Source: Kiloniellaceae bacterium
GTDB taxonomy: Bacteria > Pseudomonadota > Alphaproteobacteria > Kiloniellales > J153
DNA length: 64,000 nucleotides
NCBI GenBank assembly: GCA_021776095.1
Contig: JAJFGO010000003.1
Span: 165,226-229,225, forward strand
Direction: 5' to 3'
Shown: piece after piece, positions 47,156 through 56,735 of the stretch
Layout: each line of letters begins with the position of its first letter
How positions within the stretch are numbered: position 1 is the stretch's first letter
Notes under the pieces: generated by a model
Database searches by the model: none
What the model saw: only the letters and a program-made list of their open reading frames with translations
What the model was told of the DNA's origin: nothing
Position numbers and translations under genes: made by a program

Positions 47156-48058
47156 GTGACCGCCAAAACTGCCCCCCTTGCCAGCATGACAGGCTACGCC
47201 CGACAGGAGGGCGGCGACGGCTTACTGACCTGGACTTGGGAACTGAAAAGCGTGAACGGCCGCGCGTTGGACGTGCGATGCCGTATTCCTTCCGGTTACG
47301 AGGCCTTGGAGCCGGTGGCACGATCTATCGCCCAAAAGCACTGCACCCGCGGAAACCTGCAGATTTCGCTGAACGTCAACCGGGGCAAGCTGCCCCGTCA
47401 AATGCGTCTCAATCGGGAGGCGTTGGATCAAGTTGTCGCCATGGTGACCGCCCTGGAAACCAGTGTGCGCGCGGAGCCGCCGCGCTTGGACGCCTTGCTC
47501 GCCTTTCCCGGCGTGATCGAGGTCGGCGAGGAAGAGGAAACCAAGGAGCAGCTCGACATCCGCGAAGCGGCCATGGAGGAGGACCTGATCCTGGGGTTGG
47601 AAGCCTTGACTGCCATGCGGCGCGGCGAGGGGGCCCGGCTCAAGTCACTAATTGGGACGCAACTAGACGATATCGGCCGTTTGAGCGAGGCGGCGGCGGA
47701 CAGCGCCTCGGTCCGGCCAGAGGCGCTGCGTGAGCGCCTGCGCAAACAAATTGAGGAATTGCTTCAGGCTTCGCCCGCCCTGCCGGAGGAGCGTCTGGCC
47801 CAAGAGGCGGCGCTGCTCGCCACAAAGGCGGATGTTCGCGAAGAGCTGGACCGTCTGCGCGCTCATGCTGCGGCCGCGCGGGAACTGGTTGCGGAGGGCG
47901 GTGCCATCGGTCGGCGGCTCGATTTTCTGTGTCAGGAGTTCAATCGGGAAGCGAACACCTTGTGCTCCAAGGCGGGCGACCTGGCACTGACCCGGATCGG
48001 CTTGGATTTGAAGGCGGTGATTGACCAACTTCGCGAACAAGTACAAAACATCGAATAG
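47156..48058 (+). CDS. yicC: YicC-family endoribonuclease
   Basis: The ~300-residue protein shows 'ASMTGYARQEGG' at the start, 'WELKSVNGRALDVRCRIPSGYEALEP' and the C-terminal 'RRLDFLCQEFNREANTLCSKAGDLALTRIGLDLKAVIDQLREQVQNIE', all typical of YicC (YloC in Bacillus), now known as an RNase family. GTG 47156 has CAGGA upstream and gives the usual short leader; the track's ATG 47093 would add 21 residues. gmk begins 24 bases after its stop, the usual yicC-gmk pairing. Confidence 0.92.
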   Translation: MTAKTAPLASMTGYARQEGGDGLLTWTWELKSVNGRALDVRCRIPSGYEALEPVARSIAQKHCTRGNLQISLNVNRGKLPRQMRLNREALDQVVAMVTALETSVRAEPPRLDALLAFPGVIEVGEEEETKEQLDIREAAMEEDLILGLEALTAMRRGEGARLKSLIGTQLDDIGRLSEAAADSASVRPEALRERLRKQIEELLQASPALPEERLAQEAALLATKADVREELDRLRAHAAAARELVAEGGAIGRRLDFLCQEFNREANTLCSKAGDLALTRIGLDLKAVIDQLREQVQNIE

Positions 48059-48081
48059 CGCGCGGGGGGTGTCGCCAGTTC

Positions 48082-48732
48082 ATGGCTCAGAGCACGTTCC
48101 AGGGCACAATCAAGCGGCGCGGCCTGATGCTGGTGCTATCCTCGCCGTCGGGCGCGGGCAAGACGACGATCTCGCGAAAGCTGCTGCATCTCGAGAAAAA
48201 CCTGACCCTTTCGGTCTCGGTGACCACCCGCTCGAAGCGGCCCAAGGAGCGTGACGGCGTCGATTACCACTTTATCGACCAAGCGGCCTTCGACCGCATG
48301 GTCGAGCAAGGTGAGTTGCTGGAGCACGCGACCGTGTTCGGCAACGCCTATGGCACGCCACGGGCCGCCGTGGCGCGGGCGCTGGACCAGGGGAGCGACG
48401 TGCTCTTCGATATCGATTGGCAGGGCACCCAGCAGGTCGCCGAGACCGCGCGCGAAGATCTGGTCAGCCTGTTTATCCTGCCGCCCAGCACGGGCGAGCT
48501 CGAACGGCGGCTGCGTGCCCGCGCCCAGGACTCCGAGGATGTGGTCCAGGGCCGCATGGCCAAGGCAGCCGACGAGATGAGCCACTGGGCCGAGTACGAT
48601 TACGTGATCGTGAATACCGACATCGCAGCCAGCGTCGCCGACGCGCAAAAGGTTCTGCATGCCGAGCGCCTGAAGCGCGAGCGCCAGGTGGGCTTGCGCG
48701 ATTTTGTCGAAGGCCTGCGCACCGGCGACTAG
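48082..48732 (+). CDS. gmk: Guanylate kinase
   Basis: The 216-residue enzyme phosphorylates GMP to GDP. The P-loop is 'LSSPSGAGKTTISRKLL', the GMP-binding segment 'TLSVSVTTRSKRPKERDGVDYHFID' and 'ELLEHATVFGNAYGTPRAAV' follow, and 'DVLFDIDWQGTQQV' is the Mg region. N-terminal 'MAQSTFQGTIKRRGLMLVL' is the usual alphaproteobacterial leader. With guaB and guaA also in the window, the whole IMP-to-GDP route is present here. It is convergent with ksgA. Confidence 0.97.
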   Translation: MAQSTFQGTIKRRGLMLVLSSPSGAGKTTISRKLLHLEKNLTLSVSVTTRSKRPKERDGVDYHFIDQAAFDRMVEQGELLEHATVFGNAYGTPRAAVARALDQGSDVLFDIDWQGTQQVAETAREDLVSLFILPPSTGELERRLRARAQDSEDVVQGRMAKAADEMSHWAEYDYVIVNTDIAASVADAQKVLHAERLKRERQVGLRDFVEGLRTGD

Positions 48733-48741
48733 GCTTGTCCG

Positions 48742-49641
48742 TTAGCTGGCCCCGTTGGTTAAGTCGTCCAGGGCCCTGGCCAGGGCGCAAAACGCCGAAA
48801 CCTCCAATTCTTCCGCCCGGGCAGTTTCGGTCACGCCGGCGGTGTCGATAAGGGCGCTGGTCTCGACCCCCAGGCTCTTTAGACTTTGCCTCAGCATCTT
48901 GCGGCGCTGACCGAAGGCAGCGGCGGTGACGCGCTCCAGGCTTTCCATGCGGGCCGACCCCAAGGGCTGAGGCCGCGGCCAGAGGCCGACCACGCTGGAG
49001 ATCACTTTCGGGGGCGGGGTGAAGGCGCGCGCCGGCACCTCGAACAAGGGGCGCACCTCACAGAGCCACTGGGTAATGACGCTCAAGCGGCCGTAGTCCT
49101 TGGTCCGTGGTGCAGCGGTTAGGCGGTTGGCGACTTCTTTCTGAAACATAAGCACCAGGCAGTCGAAGCTGTCGGGCGCGCGATAGACTGCGGTCAGCCA
49201 ACGCAACAGCAGGGGCGTTGCGACGTTGTAGGGCAGATTGGCCACGACCCGGCGCGGTGGTGCGCCCAGGTCGGCGGCGTCGATCTCCATTGCATCGCCT
49301 GAGACGAGCTCAAGGCGCGCCGGATAGGCCGCGGCCAAATCGGTCAGAGCGGCGAGGCAGCGTGCGTCTTTCTCGATCGCGATGACCCGGCCGGCCCCCT
49401 CGGCCAGCAAGGCGCGCGTCAGGCCGCCAGGACCGGGACCGATTTCGATCACCGTACCAGCGGCCATATCCCCGGCGGCGCGCGCGATGCGCCCGGTCAG
49501 GTTGAGATCGAGCAGGAAGTGCTGGCCCAGTCCCTTACGCGCGCTCAAGCCGTGGCGCGCTATGACCTCCCGCAGCGGCGGCAGGGCTGGAGGGGTATCA
49601 GGCAAGGGCCTTCGGCGAGGTGGGGACTCTGGCAGCAGCAC
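48742..49641 (-). CDS. rsmA: 16S rRNA (adenine(1518)-N6/adenine(1519)-N6)-dimethyltransferase
   Basis: Also called ksgA. The protein dimethylates A1518 and A1519 in the 3' hairpin of 16S rRNA. Motifs: 'LSARKGLGQHFLLDLNLTGRIA', SAM loop 'VIEIGPGPGGLTRALL', 'VIAIEKDARCL', and the catalytic 'RRVVANLPYNVATPLLLRWL'. The track start, GTG 49641, overlaps the pdxA end by 44 bases and gives 299 residues; a TTG at 49605 with GAAGG close by would give 287 residues and an 8-base overlap. Both are possible. It is the last gene of the lptFGD-surA-pdxA cluster. Confidence 0.95.
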   Translation of the reverse strand: MLLPESPPRRRPLPDTPPALPPLREVIARHGLSARKGLGQHFLLDLNLTGRIARAAGDMAAGTVIEIGPGPGGLTRALLAEGAGRVIAIEKDARCLAALTDLAAAYPARLELVSGDAMEIDAADLGAPPRRVVANLPYNVATPLLLRWLTAVYRAPDSFDCLVLMFQKEVANRLTAAPRTKDYGRLSVITQWLCEVRPLFEVPARAFTPPPKVISSVVGLWPRPQPLGSARMESLERVTAAAFGQRRKMLRQSLKSLGVETSALIDTAGVTETARAEELEVSAFCALARALDDLTNGAS

Positions 49642-50683
49642 GGGCTCTGGCCATGCTACGGGCCGTAACGAGCGCCGCGATCAGACTGGCCGGATTGGCA
49701 ACGCCCTGACCGGCGATGCTGAGGGCCGTGCCATGGTCGGGCGAGGTGCGCACGATGGAAAGTCCGAGCGTGATATTCACGCCTCGTTCGAAATCGATAG
49801 TCTTGAGGGGAATCAGGGCTTGATCGTGATACATGCACAAGACGGCGTCGTACCGCGCGCGCGCGTTGGCATGAAACAAGGTATCGGCCGGTTCCGGCCC
49901 GAACGCCTGGATACGCTCGGCGCGCAGAGCGGCAACCGCGGGGGCGATGATCTGGGTCTCCTCGTTTCCCAAGGCCCCATGTTCTCCCGCGTGCGGGTTC
50001 AGCCCGGCAACCGCGAGACGCGGCGCCGCGACACCGAAATCCCGTCGCAGCGCGTGGGCGGTTACCTGCCCGGCATGGACGATCGCGTCGCTGGAAAGGC
50101 CCGCCAAGGCCTTGGCAAGCGGCAGATGCACCGTCACCGGCACAACCCGCAGGCCAGGACAGGCCAGCATCATGACCGGTGCCTGGTCGCTTCCAACCAG
50201 AGCGGCCAAGAATTCGGTGTGTCCGGGGTGCGGGAAGCCCGCGCCGTACAGTGCCTTCTTGTGGATCGGATTGGTCACTACGGCCGCCGCCTCGCCTGCG
50301 GTGGCGAGCGCAACCGCCCGCTCGATCGATTCAATCACCGCACGGGCATTGGACGGATTAGGCTGGCCGGGCTGCACCGGCGCAGGCAAGGCCAACGGCA
50401 GAACCGGTAACGCACGGTCAAAGACAGCGGCGGCCTCGCTGGCCTGGGAAATCGGTGCGACCGGAACCTCAAGGCCCAAGCTGCCCGCCAGATTGGTCAA
50501 ACGCTGCGGATCGTCGACCAGGAAGAATGGCCCAGACCGGTCATTGGACTCGCCGCGCCCATCCGTCTGGGCGGCGCGCCACGCCATAAGGGCGATTTCG
50601 CCGCCAATCCCCGCTGGCTCACCCATGGTCAAGGCTGTCGGCGCGGCATCGGCGCGGCCGTCGCCGCGCCGATCCGGTGTCAT
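49598..50683 (-). CDS. pdxA: 4-hydroxythreonine-4-phosphate dehydrogenase (vitamin B6)
   Basis: The 361-residue enzyme oxidises 4-phosphohydroxy-L-threonine in pyridoxal phosphate synthesis. It opens 'TALTMGEPAGIGGEIALMAW', has 'VVTNPIHKKALYGAGFPHPGHTEFLAAL' and the metal-His segments 'GLNPHAGEHGALGNEE' and 'MYHDQALIPLKTIDFERGVNITLGLSIVRTSPDHGTALSIAGQG' (read in parts). ATG 50683 overlaps the surA stop in an ATGA, showing translational coupling; the longer track ORF is a shadow extension. The surA-pdxA-ksgA order is widely conserved in proteobacteria. Confidence 0.96.
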   Translation of the reverse strand: MTPDRRGDGRADAAPTALTMGEPAGIGGEIALMAWRAAQTDGRGESNDRSGPFFLVDDPQRLTNLAGSLGLEVPVAPISQASEAAAVFDRALPVLPLALPAPVQPGQPNPSNARAVIESIERAVALATAGEAAAVVTNPIHKKALYGAGFPHPGHTEFLAALVGSDQAPVMMLACPGLRVVPVTVHLPLAKALAGLSSDAIVHAGQVTAHALRRDFGVAAPRLAVAGLNPHAGEHGALGNEETQIIAPAVAALRAERIQAFGPEPADTLFHANARARYDAVLCMYHDQALIPLKTIDFERGVNITLGLSIVRTSPDHGTALSIAGQGVANPASLIAALVTARSMARARAAARVPTSPKALA

Positions 50684-51954
50684 ATCCGGATGTCCACGTT
50701 GGCGTCGCGGCGCAGATCGCGCATGAAACGGCGCACCTTGATGTTCAGCCTCTCGTCGGACAGCCTTTGGCTGATCCGCCCGCGATCGATATCGGAGTCT
50801 TCCCGGTCGCATACGACCAAGAGGCTAATACCGGCGGGCAGGGCGACCGGTTGGCTGACCTGCCCCTTGGAAAGGCCCTGGACGGCCTCGCGCACCGGGG
50901 GCGGCAACTCCGCCAGCTTCATCCGTCCCAGACTGCCCGAGCCGGGCGACCCGATTTGCTCGGCCAAGCTATCGAAATCCTGACAGCCTGTGACCTTGGG
51001 CCGTACTTCTTGAGCACGAGCAATGGCAGCCTCTCGCTGCTCAGCGCCCGGGTTCGGCGGCAGAGCGAAAAGGATTTGTTTAAGGTCCAGGGTGACATCG
51101 CCTTGTGCGCTTTGGCGTTGATTCTTTAGCCAAATGATGTGGTATCCGGATAGGGTACGTATGGGCCGTGAAATCTGCCCCGGCCGTAACAATTCAACAG
51201 CGGCATCGATTTCCTCCGACATCTGGCCTTTTCGAATCCAGCCGACCTCTCCATTTCGCGCCGCCGTGGCGGATTGGGAGAACTCACGCGCCAGGAGGCG
51301 GAAGTCGGCGTTAGCGCGCAATTGCTCCAGGAGTCGCTCGGCATTGCGGCGGACCTCCTCGTCTTGGCCAGGGTTGTCGACCCTCAAAAATATCTCGGAA
51401 AGCTCCCACATGACCGAGCCTCGGTTGGCCCGGATACGCTGTACCGCATCGTTGACCTCATCCTGAGAAACCTGGGCGGATGGACGGATTCTTCGCGCGA
51501 TCAAAGCCTGCCAGACAATCTGCGCCCGAATCTGGCTCATCATAGATTCGGACATGATTCCGCGCGATTCCAAGAGCCGCTGGAATTGCGCCCGGGACAT
51601 ATTGTTTTGCTTGGCAATATCGTCCATGGCCGTCTGAACCTGCGCCTCCGTAACTTTGATGTCGAGGCGCTCGGCCTCCTGAGCCTGAAGCCTTTCGTCG
51701 ATCAAGTTGCGGACGACCTGAGACAGCATGCGTTGGCGCAGCTTAGGCGAATCCTTCTGTCCGGTGGCCAGGATAGACAGCAGAAGGCGCTGCTCGACAT
51801 CGAGCATTGAGACGATTTCGTCGTTGACGACGGCCGCCGCGCGTAATGTCTGTTGGGCTGCGACCGTACCGGGTAGACAGATGAACGATACCGCCATCGG
51901 TAGCATGAGAGCCATGGCGGCGGCCTTAACGAACTGCGGAATACTCGGTGGCAC
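50680..51954 (-). CDS. surA: Periplasmic chaperone/peptidyl-prolyl isomerase SurA
   Basis: The 424-residue precursor has a signal peptide ('AMALMLPMAVSFICLPGTVAA'), the SurA N-terminal chaperone domain ('RAAAVVNDEIVSMLDVEQRLLLSIL', 'LRQRMLSQVVRNLIDERLQAQEAERL'), and parvulin-like modules ('WELSEIFLRVDNPGQ...GEVGWIRKGQM', then 'DLKQILFALP...GSLGRMKLAELPPPV'). It escorts outer-membrane proteins such as LptD, encoded just upstream. The start is GTG 51954; an ATG 13 codons later is a possible alternative that would still leave a signal peptide. Confidence 0.94.
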   Translation of the reverse strand: MPPSIPQFVKAAAMALMLPMAVSFICLPGTVAAQQTLRAAAVVNDEIVSMLDVEQRLLLSILATGQKDSPKLRQRMLSQVVRNLIDERLQAQEAERLDIKVTEAQVQTAMDDIAKQNNMSRAQFQRLLESRGIMSESMMSQIRAQIVWQALIARRIRPSAQVSQDEVNDAVQRIRANRGSVMWELSEIFLRVDNPGQDEEVRRNAERLLEQLRANADFRLLAREFSQSATAARNGEVGWIRKGQMSEEIDAAVELLRPGQISRPIRTLSGYHIIWLKNQRQSAQGDVTLDLKQILFALPPNPGAEQREAAIARAQEVRPKVTGCQDFDSLAEQIGSPGSGSLGRMKLAELPPPVREAVQGLSKGQVSQPVALPAGISLLVVCDREDSDIDRGRISQRLSDERLNIKVRRFMRDLRRDANVDIRI

Positions 51955-52048
51955 GATGACTATTTTCCTATTTATCTTCCAGCGCCGGCAGCCCAGCGGC
52001 TAAAATATAGGCGCCGCGAGACAGCGGCACAACGCGTGCCCGCCATGC

Positions 52049-54268
52049 CTATTGCCCGGAATCCACACCCGTGGTGGAGACCCCCCCGAGGTGCTTAAAG
52101 ACCACGCTGACGAAGAAGGCATCCTCTGGCTCGATCTCGCGGTCAGAGAAGAAATTACGCTCGGCTACGCCGGTAATCAGGAAGCACTCGTCGTGATAGG
52201 TCAAACCGAACCGGGCCTGCAGTGTTTCGCTTTCGTCGATGTCGATCAAATGGCTTCCGAATACCGACCAGTATCTGGAAAACTTGGAGCTCACTGTCCA
52301 ATTTAATTCCTCACGGTTGCCGAACTCACTCTCGCCCGGCTCACTGGCAACGAAGGTGTAGTCGAGATTGAGATTGAGGGCGGGCGGGCCGATCGTGAGA
52401 TCGACCTCGTTCCGACGGGCCGAGAAATCATCCTTGTCTAGCCGGGTCCGGTAAGTCAGGTCGATCTCGTGCGTTGGGGCGATCTGAACCCTGCCCACCA
52501 AGTCCGACAGGTCGTCGGACACACCAGATCCGACGGCGAAAACGCCTGGCTCGTTAAAGCGATAACTTTGTCCAAGAAAGGCGCTCACGAAACCGCCTTC
52601 CTCCCCATGGGCGGTCCACTTCAAACCGTAATCGACGCGCGATCCCGGATCGATCCGGTCGCGGCCCGCAAACCGGTTGAGGCTGAATAGGTTGGTGTCG
52701 TCGAATTCGAAATCCAGGCTGTCCTCGTTCGGGATCACGTTCGGGTTCGAACCGTTTGGCGCCAAAACAACCTGTGCCATGGGTTGAACCACTTGATGGA
52801 CGCTCCCCGAACTACGGACCCAGGGATATCGCCAGTTTGCCGCCAATTGGGGAAACATTCGGCCGGTCACTTCATTTTCTGTCTCGCCCGATGGATTTAC
52901 CTCGTTGCTCCCCGGGGCCACTCCGTTAACCCAATAGCCGTCCGCTTGAACCTGGGCGGTAAAAGTGTAGACCTCACCGAATTCACTGTTATAGGGAAGT
53001 TCCCAAGCGGTGATGGTTGAGATCCGGCGGCTATCCCGACCGTCGTCCCGGGTCAGAATCAAGAAATCACCGTCGAAGGTGTACCGGCCGCCGGCAGCAC
53101 CAGGCTCACTGACGAAATTGTAGTCGACTAAGGGTAAAATGATGGGCGTTTCGGACTGAATATCGGTCGCACGCAAGCCCTGGTATGCATAGGCATTGGC
53201 ACTCAAGTAATTGCGGCCGTTGAAACCCTCGGCGAAGGCGCGAGAGGTCAGCGTGCGGTCATCGGAAAAGTTATAGATCCGCATGTAGGTATCGTCGGTG
53301 GACCGCTGAATATCCGCGCCGGCACGCCAAGTGTCTGTTAGGTCGTACCGAATAGAACTATCTATATGGCCGCGAAAGCTATCTGTCTTAATGGTGCCGT
53401 CGCTTCGAGTGCGATCCGCGATCGTACCACTGCCTCGCAGCTGAAGCTCGGCATCTGGAAACAGGTGGCGGTATCGCCCTGTCATGACGATACCTTGCTT
53501 GCCGGTAATGATCGGCGCGATGGTCGCATCGCGGTTCGTGCCGATCGCCCAATAGTAGGGTTGCTGAAAAGTGGTGCCCAGAATCTCGGAACTGCCGAAG
53601 GTCGGCGCTAGGAAACCGGACTTGCGCTCGACTGTCGGATCGGGGTGCTCGAAATACGGTAGGTACATAACCGGCACACCGAACATCTCCATCCAGGCAT
53701 CCCGGTATATAATGACTTTTTCTTCCTGATCGTGTTCGATCTCGACCGCCTTTAGCTGCCACAGAGGCGCCCGCGTAGGATCCTCGCGGCACAATTCACA
53801 GGGGCTGAACACACCCTTGCGAAACACGGTCTTGCGCCCGCCGCTGCGTAGGCCGTTGGCGGCCGCGAGACGACTACGATCCGTTAAGAGAACCCGAATG
53901 TCGCGGATAAAGCCTTCGCGCATGTCGTCGGTCAACTCGACGAAATCCGCGAAGAGGATTTCGCCACTCGGCTCCATCAAGGTGATGTTGCCGGACGCGG
54001 TAACAACCTCGGTGCGTTGGTTGAAAGTGACGGTATCGGCCAGCAAGACGCGCTCACCTTGGGCAACCTCGACATTGCCTTTGGCGGTCACCACGGCCAA
54101 GTTTTCGTCGTAGGTCAGCTCATCGGCGCTGATCAGAGCCGGCATCTCGGTATCGAGATCTTGCGCCAACGCGGGTCGGGAGGGAATGTCCGCTGCGGTT
54201 AAGGCAGCGAAAACCGCGGCCGCCCCAGCAAGCGCTCGAAGCGCCGACTTTAGATTGGTCGGCGTCAT
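52049..54268 (-). CDS. lptD: LPS-assembly outer-membrane protein LptD
   Basis: The 739-residue precursor has a signal peptide (cleavage near 'PALAQD'), an N-terminal jelly-roll of OstA type ('LISADELTYDENLAVVTAKGNVEVAQGERVLLADTV' in parts), and a large C-terminal beta-barrel with many aromatic strands. Two Cys in 'SPCELCREDPTRAPLW' resemble a disulfide region of alphaproteobacterial LptD. It inserts LPS into the outer leaflet. The lptG stop lies only 6 bases upstream and surA is next downstream, giving an LPS-export and folding cluster. Confidence 0.96.
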   Translation of the reverse strand: MTPTNLKSALRALAGAAAVFAALTAADIPSRPALAQDLDTEMPALISADELTYDENLAVVTAKGNVEVAQGERVLLADTVTFNQRTEVVTASGNITLMEPSGEILFADFVELTDDMREGFIRDIRVLLTDRSRLAAANGLRSGGRKTVFRKGVFSPCELCREDPTRAPLWQLKAVEIEHDQEEKVIIYRDAWMEMFGVPVMYLPYFEHPDPTVERKSGFLAPTFGSSEILGTTFQQPYYWAIGTNRDATIAPIITGKQGIVMTGRYRHLFPDAELQLRGSGTIADRTRSDGTIKTDSFRGHIDSSIRYDLTDTWRAGADIQRSTDDTYMRIYNFSDDRTLTSRAFAEGFNGRNYLSANAYAYQGLRATDIQSETPIILPLVDYNFVSEPGAAGGRYTFDGDFLILTRDDGRDSRRISTITAWELPYNSEFGEVYTFTAQVQADGYWVNGVAPGSNEVNPSGETENEVTGRMFPQLAANWRYPWVRSSGSVHQVVQPMAQVVLAPNGSNPNVIPNEDSLDFEFDDTNLFSLNRFAGRDRIDPGSRVDYGLKWTAHGEEGGFVSAFLGQSYRFNEPGVFAVGSGVSDDLSDLVGRVQIAPTHEIDLTYRTRLDKDDFSARRNEVDLTIGPPALNLNLDYTFVASEPGESEFGNREELNWTVSSKFSRYWSVFGSHLIDIDESETLQARFGLTYHDECFLITGVAERNFFSDREIEPEDAFFVSVVFKHLGGVSTTGVDSGQ

Positions 54269-54274
54269 TAAGCG

Positions 54275-55402
54275 CTATCCGTCTTCCAGGTGCAGCAACA
54301 TGGCGATGCCGAGCATGAGACTGACCCCCGCAGGCGTCCAGGCCGCTAGGATCACCGGAATCTTAGCTGACAGGCCCAGGGCGAAGACGAAATTAGATAG
54401 GAAATAAACCAGAAAACCGGCCAAAACCCCGCCCAGAATAATGAGACCGACCCGACCGCGGCGTTGCGGGCGAAGGGAGAACGTCGCGGCCAGCAAGACC
54501 ATAGCAGCGAAGAGCAGGGGGATGGCGAGCAGACGGTGAAACTGCAACTTATGGCGAACCGCCGAAAACCCAGCGTTCTCCAAGAGCTCGATGAAGCCGG
54601 GCAAACTCCAAAACGATATAGTTTCCGGCGGTGCGAAACTGTCCATGATCTTTTCTCGGGTGAGATCGGTGGTCAGCTTGAGAGTCTCGAATGTCTTCGG
54701 CGCCCCGCCGGGGACCGATTGCAGGACATCGAAAAGAACCCAGGACCTGTCTTCGAGTTCGGCCCGCTCGGCGTCTATACGTTCACGGAATCGATCCTGC
54801 TCGCCAAATCGAAACACGATCACTCCGTACAGAACGACGGGGTCGCTAGTCACGCGCTGAGCATGGATCACAGACTGGCCATCCTGGTCCGCTTGGCGCA
54901 ACCACAACCCACTCTGCGACACTGCCAGAGTGCTGGTCTTGTTGTGAATGTATTGCGCCTCCATCTGCTCGAAGCGCCCCAGCAGGACCGAAGCAACCGG
55001 GTTCAACAGGGCCACGGTCACAATGCCGACCAGGATGGCGACTCCCAGGACCGGGGCCAGAAGTTGCCAAATCGATACCCCGGCGGCGCGGGTCACGACC
55101 AATTCGTGGGACCGGGTCAGGCGCCAGAAACAAGTGAACCCGGCCAAGAGCACAGTGAAGGGCATGACCTCTATGGCCAAGTGCGGCAGTTTCAACAGCA
55201 CCATACGGAAGACCACGCCGAGCGACGCGTTCTTGCTGGCCAGACGATCCAGCAGATCGACCGTGCTTATCAAAAAGATAACCCCGGTCAGACCGAACAG
55301 AAAACTGGCGTACCAAAAGCCATATTGGCGCGCCAAATAGCCCGAAAGAGTGCCGGAGAGGCGCAGCCGGCGCATTCCTGGAAAGTGCAGCGCGCCGGTC
55401 AT
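54275..55402 (-). CDS. lptG: LPS export ABC transporter permease LptG
   Basis: The 375-residue YjgP/YjgQ-family permease has three N-terminal and three C-terminal membrane helices around a periplasmic beta-jelly-roll. 'LSGYLARQYGFWYASFLFGLTGVIFLISTVDLL' is TM1, and 'LRRAAGVSIWQLLAPVL'-type sequence ('VTRAAGVSIWQLLAPVLG') is the coupling region. Named LptG from its place after lptF. Its start overlaps the lptF stop by four bases. It works with LptF and LptB2 to lift LPS from the inner membrane. Confidence 0.93.
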   Translation of the reverse strand: MTGALHFPGMRRLRLSGTLSGYLARQYGFWYASFLFGLTGVIFLISTVDLLDRLASKNASLGVVFRMVLLKLPHLAIEVMPFTVLLAGFTCFWRLTRSHELVVTRAAGVSIWQLLAPVLGVAILVGIVTVALLNPVASVLLGRFEQMEAQYIHNKTSTLAVSQSGLWLRQADQDGQSVIHAQRVTSDPVVLYGVIVFRFGEQDRFRERIDAERAELEDRSWVLFDVLQSVPGGAPKTFETLKLTTDLTREKIMDSFAPPETISFWSLPGFIELLENAGFSAVRHKLQFHRLLAIPLLFAAMVLLAATFSLRPQRRGRVGLIILGGVLAGFLVYFLSNFVFALGLSAKIPVILAAWTPAGVSLMLGIAMLLHLEDG

Positions 55403-56523
55403 GTCGGCACGGCCGGCGGGCCCGCGGTGCGGGGAACGTTTCGTCGCGGCACCCGCAAGAGGGCATAGAGGCTGGCTAGGATCGGCACGATCACGCCGGC
55501 GTACATGACCGGAATGGCATGGGCGCTCCGTGTCGCCAGGTCGTGAAGCGCGAGCGCCTGGGCCTCTAGGACGGCAACCAGCAGGATAGCCAGGAGGACG
55601 CGGCGTGTCTGCCCGCGGCGGTTGAACTCACCGGCTAGAAGCGCAGCCAGGCCGATCAACACAAAGCAAAGACTGTAGAGCGGCATGACCAGACGTTGAT
55701 GCCCTTCCGCGACGAGCTCGCTCCGATAGGCGATATCGCCGGGATGGCTGCCGGGAATGAACAGCTCGGTTATGAAGCGTTCCTTGGGTTCGCGCCATCG
55801 GGTGTGCACGGTTTCCTGAAGCCGCGCCAATTCGACCGTATAACGATCGAAATAGAGCATGGAGACCTGCCCGTTCTCCGCGTTCCTTTGTTGCCGGTTG
55901 CCATTCAGCATGACCACCCGCGGACCGTCTTCACTGTGCACCATGGCCCCCCTCTCGGCCATCATGGTAACCGGATTTTCCGGCTCGCGGGTGTCGTGCA
56001 CCAGGATACCCAGGAGTTCGCCTTTCGCGGTGCGATCGCGGACGTAGACCGTGATCCCATCGGTTACCGTGTTGAATATGCCTTCCTGAAGCAGAACCGT
56101 GGTGAAATCGCTCCGCAGTTCGTACTGCAAGTCTTTGAAGGCCCGGTATGAGGCGGGCAGGAAATACAGCGATATGCTGTAAACAACCAGAGTAACCAGT
56201 AGGCCCAGGCGCAGCGCCGGACGGGCCAATTGCATTTGCGACAGGCCAGCGGCGCGCAACACCACCAGTTCGCTGTCCATGACCATCTTGTAATATATGA
56301 AGAGTACCGAGCAGAAAGCCGCGATGGGTAGGACGATGCCGATAAAGGATGGCAGAAGAAGGGTAATAAAGGAGAAGAACGTCGACGCCGGCAAACCGCG
56401 GTTGACGATGAAATCGATCAAGCGCAGTGACTGGGTCAACCAGACGGCAAAAGTCAGGCCGACCGTGACTGCGATTGTGGCAGCCAGGACCTGAGCAAAT
56501 ATATATCGATTGATCGCCTGCAT
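55399..56523 (-). CDS. lptF: LPS export ABC transporter permease LptF
   Basis: The ~374-residue permease begins 'MQAINRYIFAQVLAATIAVTVGLTFAVWLTQSLRLIDFIVNRG', typical of LptF, and has 'LRAAGLSQMQLARPALRLGLLVTLVVY' after TM3 and 'LVMPLYSLCFVLIGLAALLAGEFNRRG' near the C-terminus. It pairs with LptG in the LptB2FG transporter. ATG 56523 is the start; the ORF track adds a 39-residue shadow leader. It is the first gene of the cluster and is divergent from pepA; the ~210 bases between must hold both promoters. Confidence 0.94.
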   Translation of the reverse strand: MQAINRYIFAQVLAATIAVTVGLTFAVWLTQSLRLIDFIVNRGLPASTFFSFITLLLPSFIGIVLPIAAFCSVLFIYYKMVMDSELVVLRAAGLSQMQLARPALRLGLLVTLVVYSISLYFLPASYRAFKDLQYELRSDFTTVLLQEGIFNTVTDGITVYVRDRTAKGELLGILVHDTREPENPVTMMAERGAMVHSEDGPRVVMLNGNRQQRNAENGQVSMLYFDRYTVELARLQETVHTRWREPKERFITELFIPGSHPGDIAYRSELVAEGHQRLVMPLYSLCFVLIGLAALLAGEFNRRGQTRRVLLAILLVAVLEAQALALHDLATRSAHAIPVMYAGVIVPILASLYALLRVPRRNVPRTAGPPAVPT

Positions 56524-56735
56524 TTGGCGCACAAGATAAACGCGGGCCGGACAAAGGAAAAGCCGCTTCGACCGATCCAGAAATCTAGCCGGGCGCCCAT
56601 GACAAGCGTTGACATGCCTGTGCTTCGCCGGATATCGCAATGCCTTGGCCTTTGCGCGTCGCCCAGGCCAAGCCGTGGGACGGTGATTTGGCGCTGCTCC
56701 CGAATACTTCCACTCATCGTACCAAGGGGTCGTCT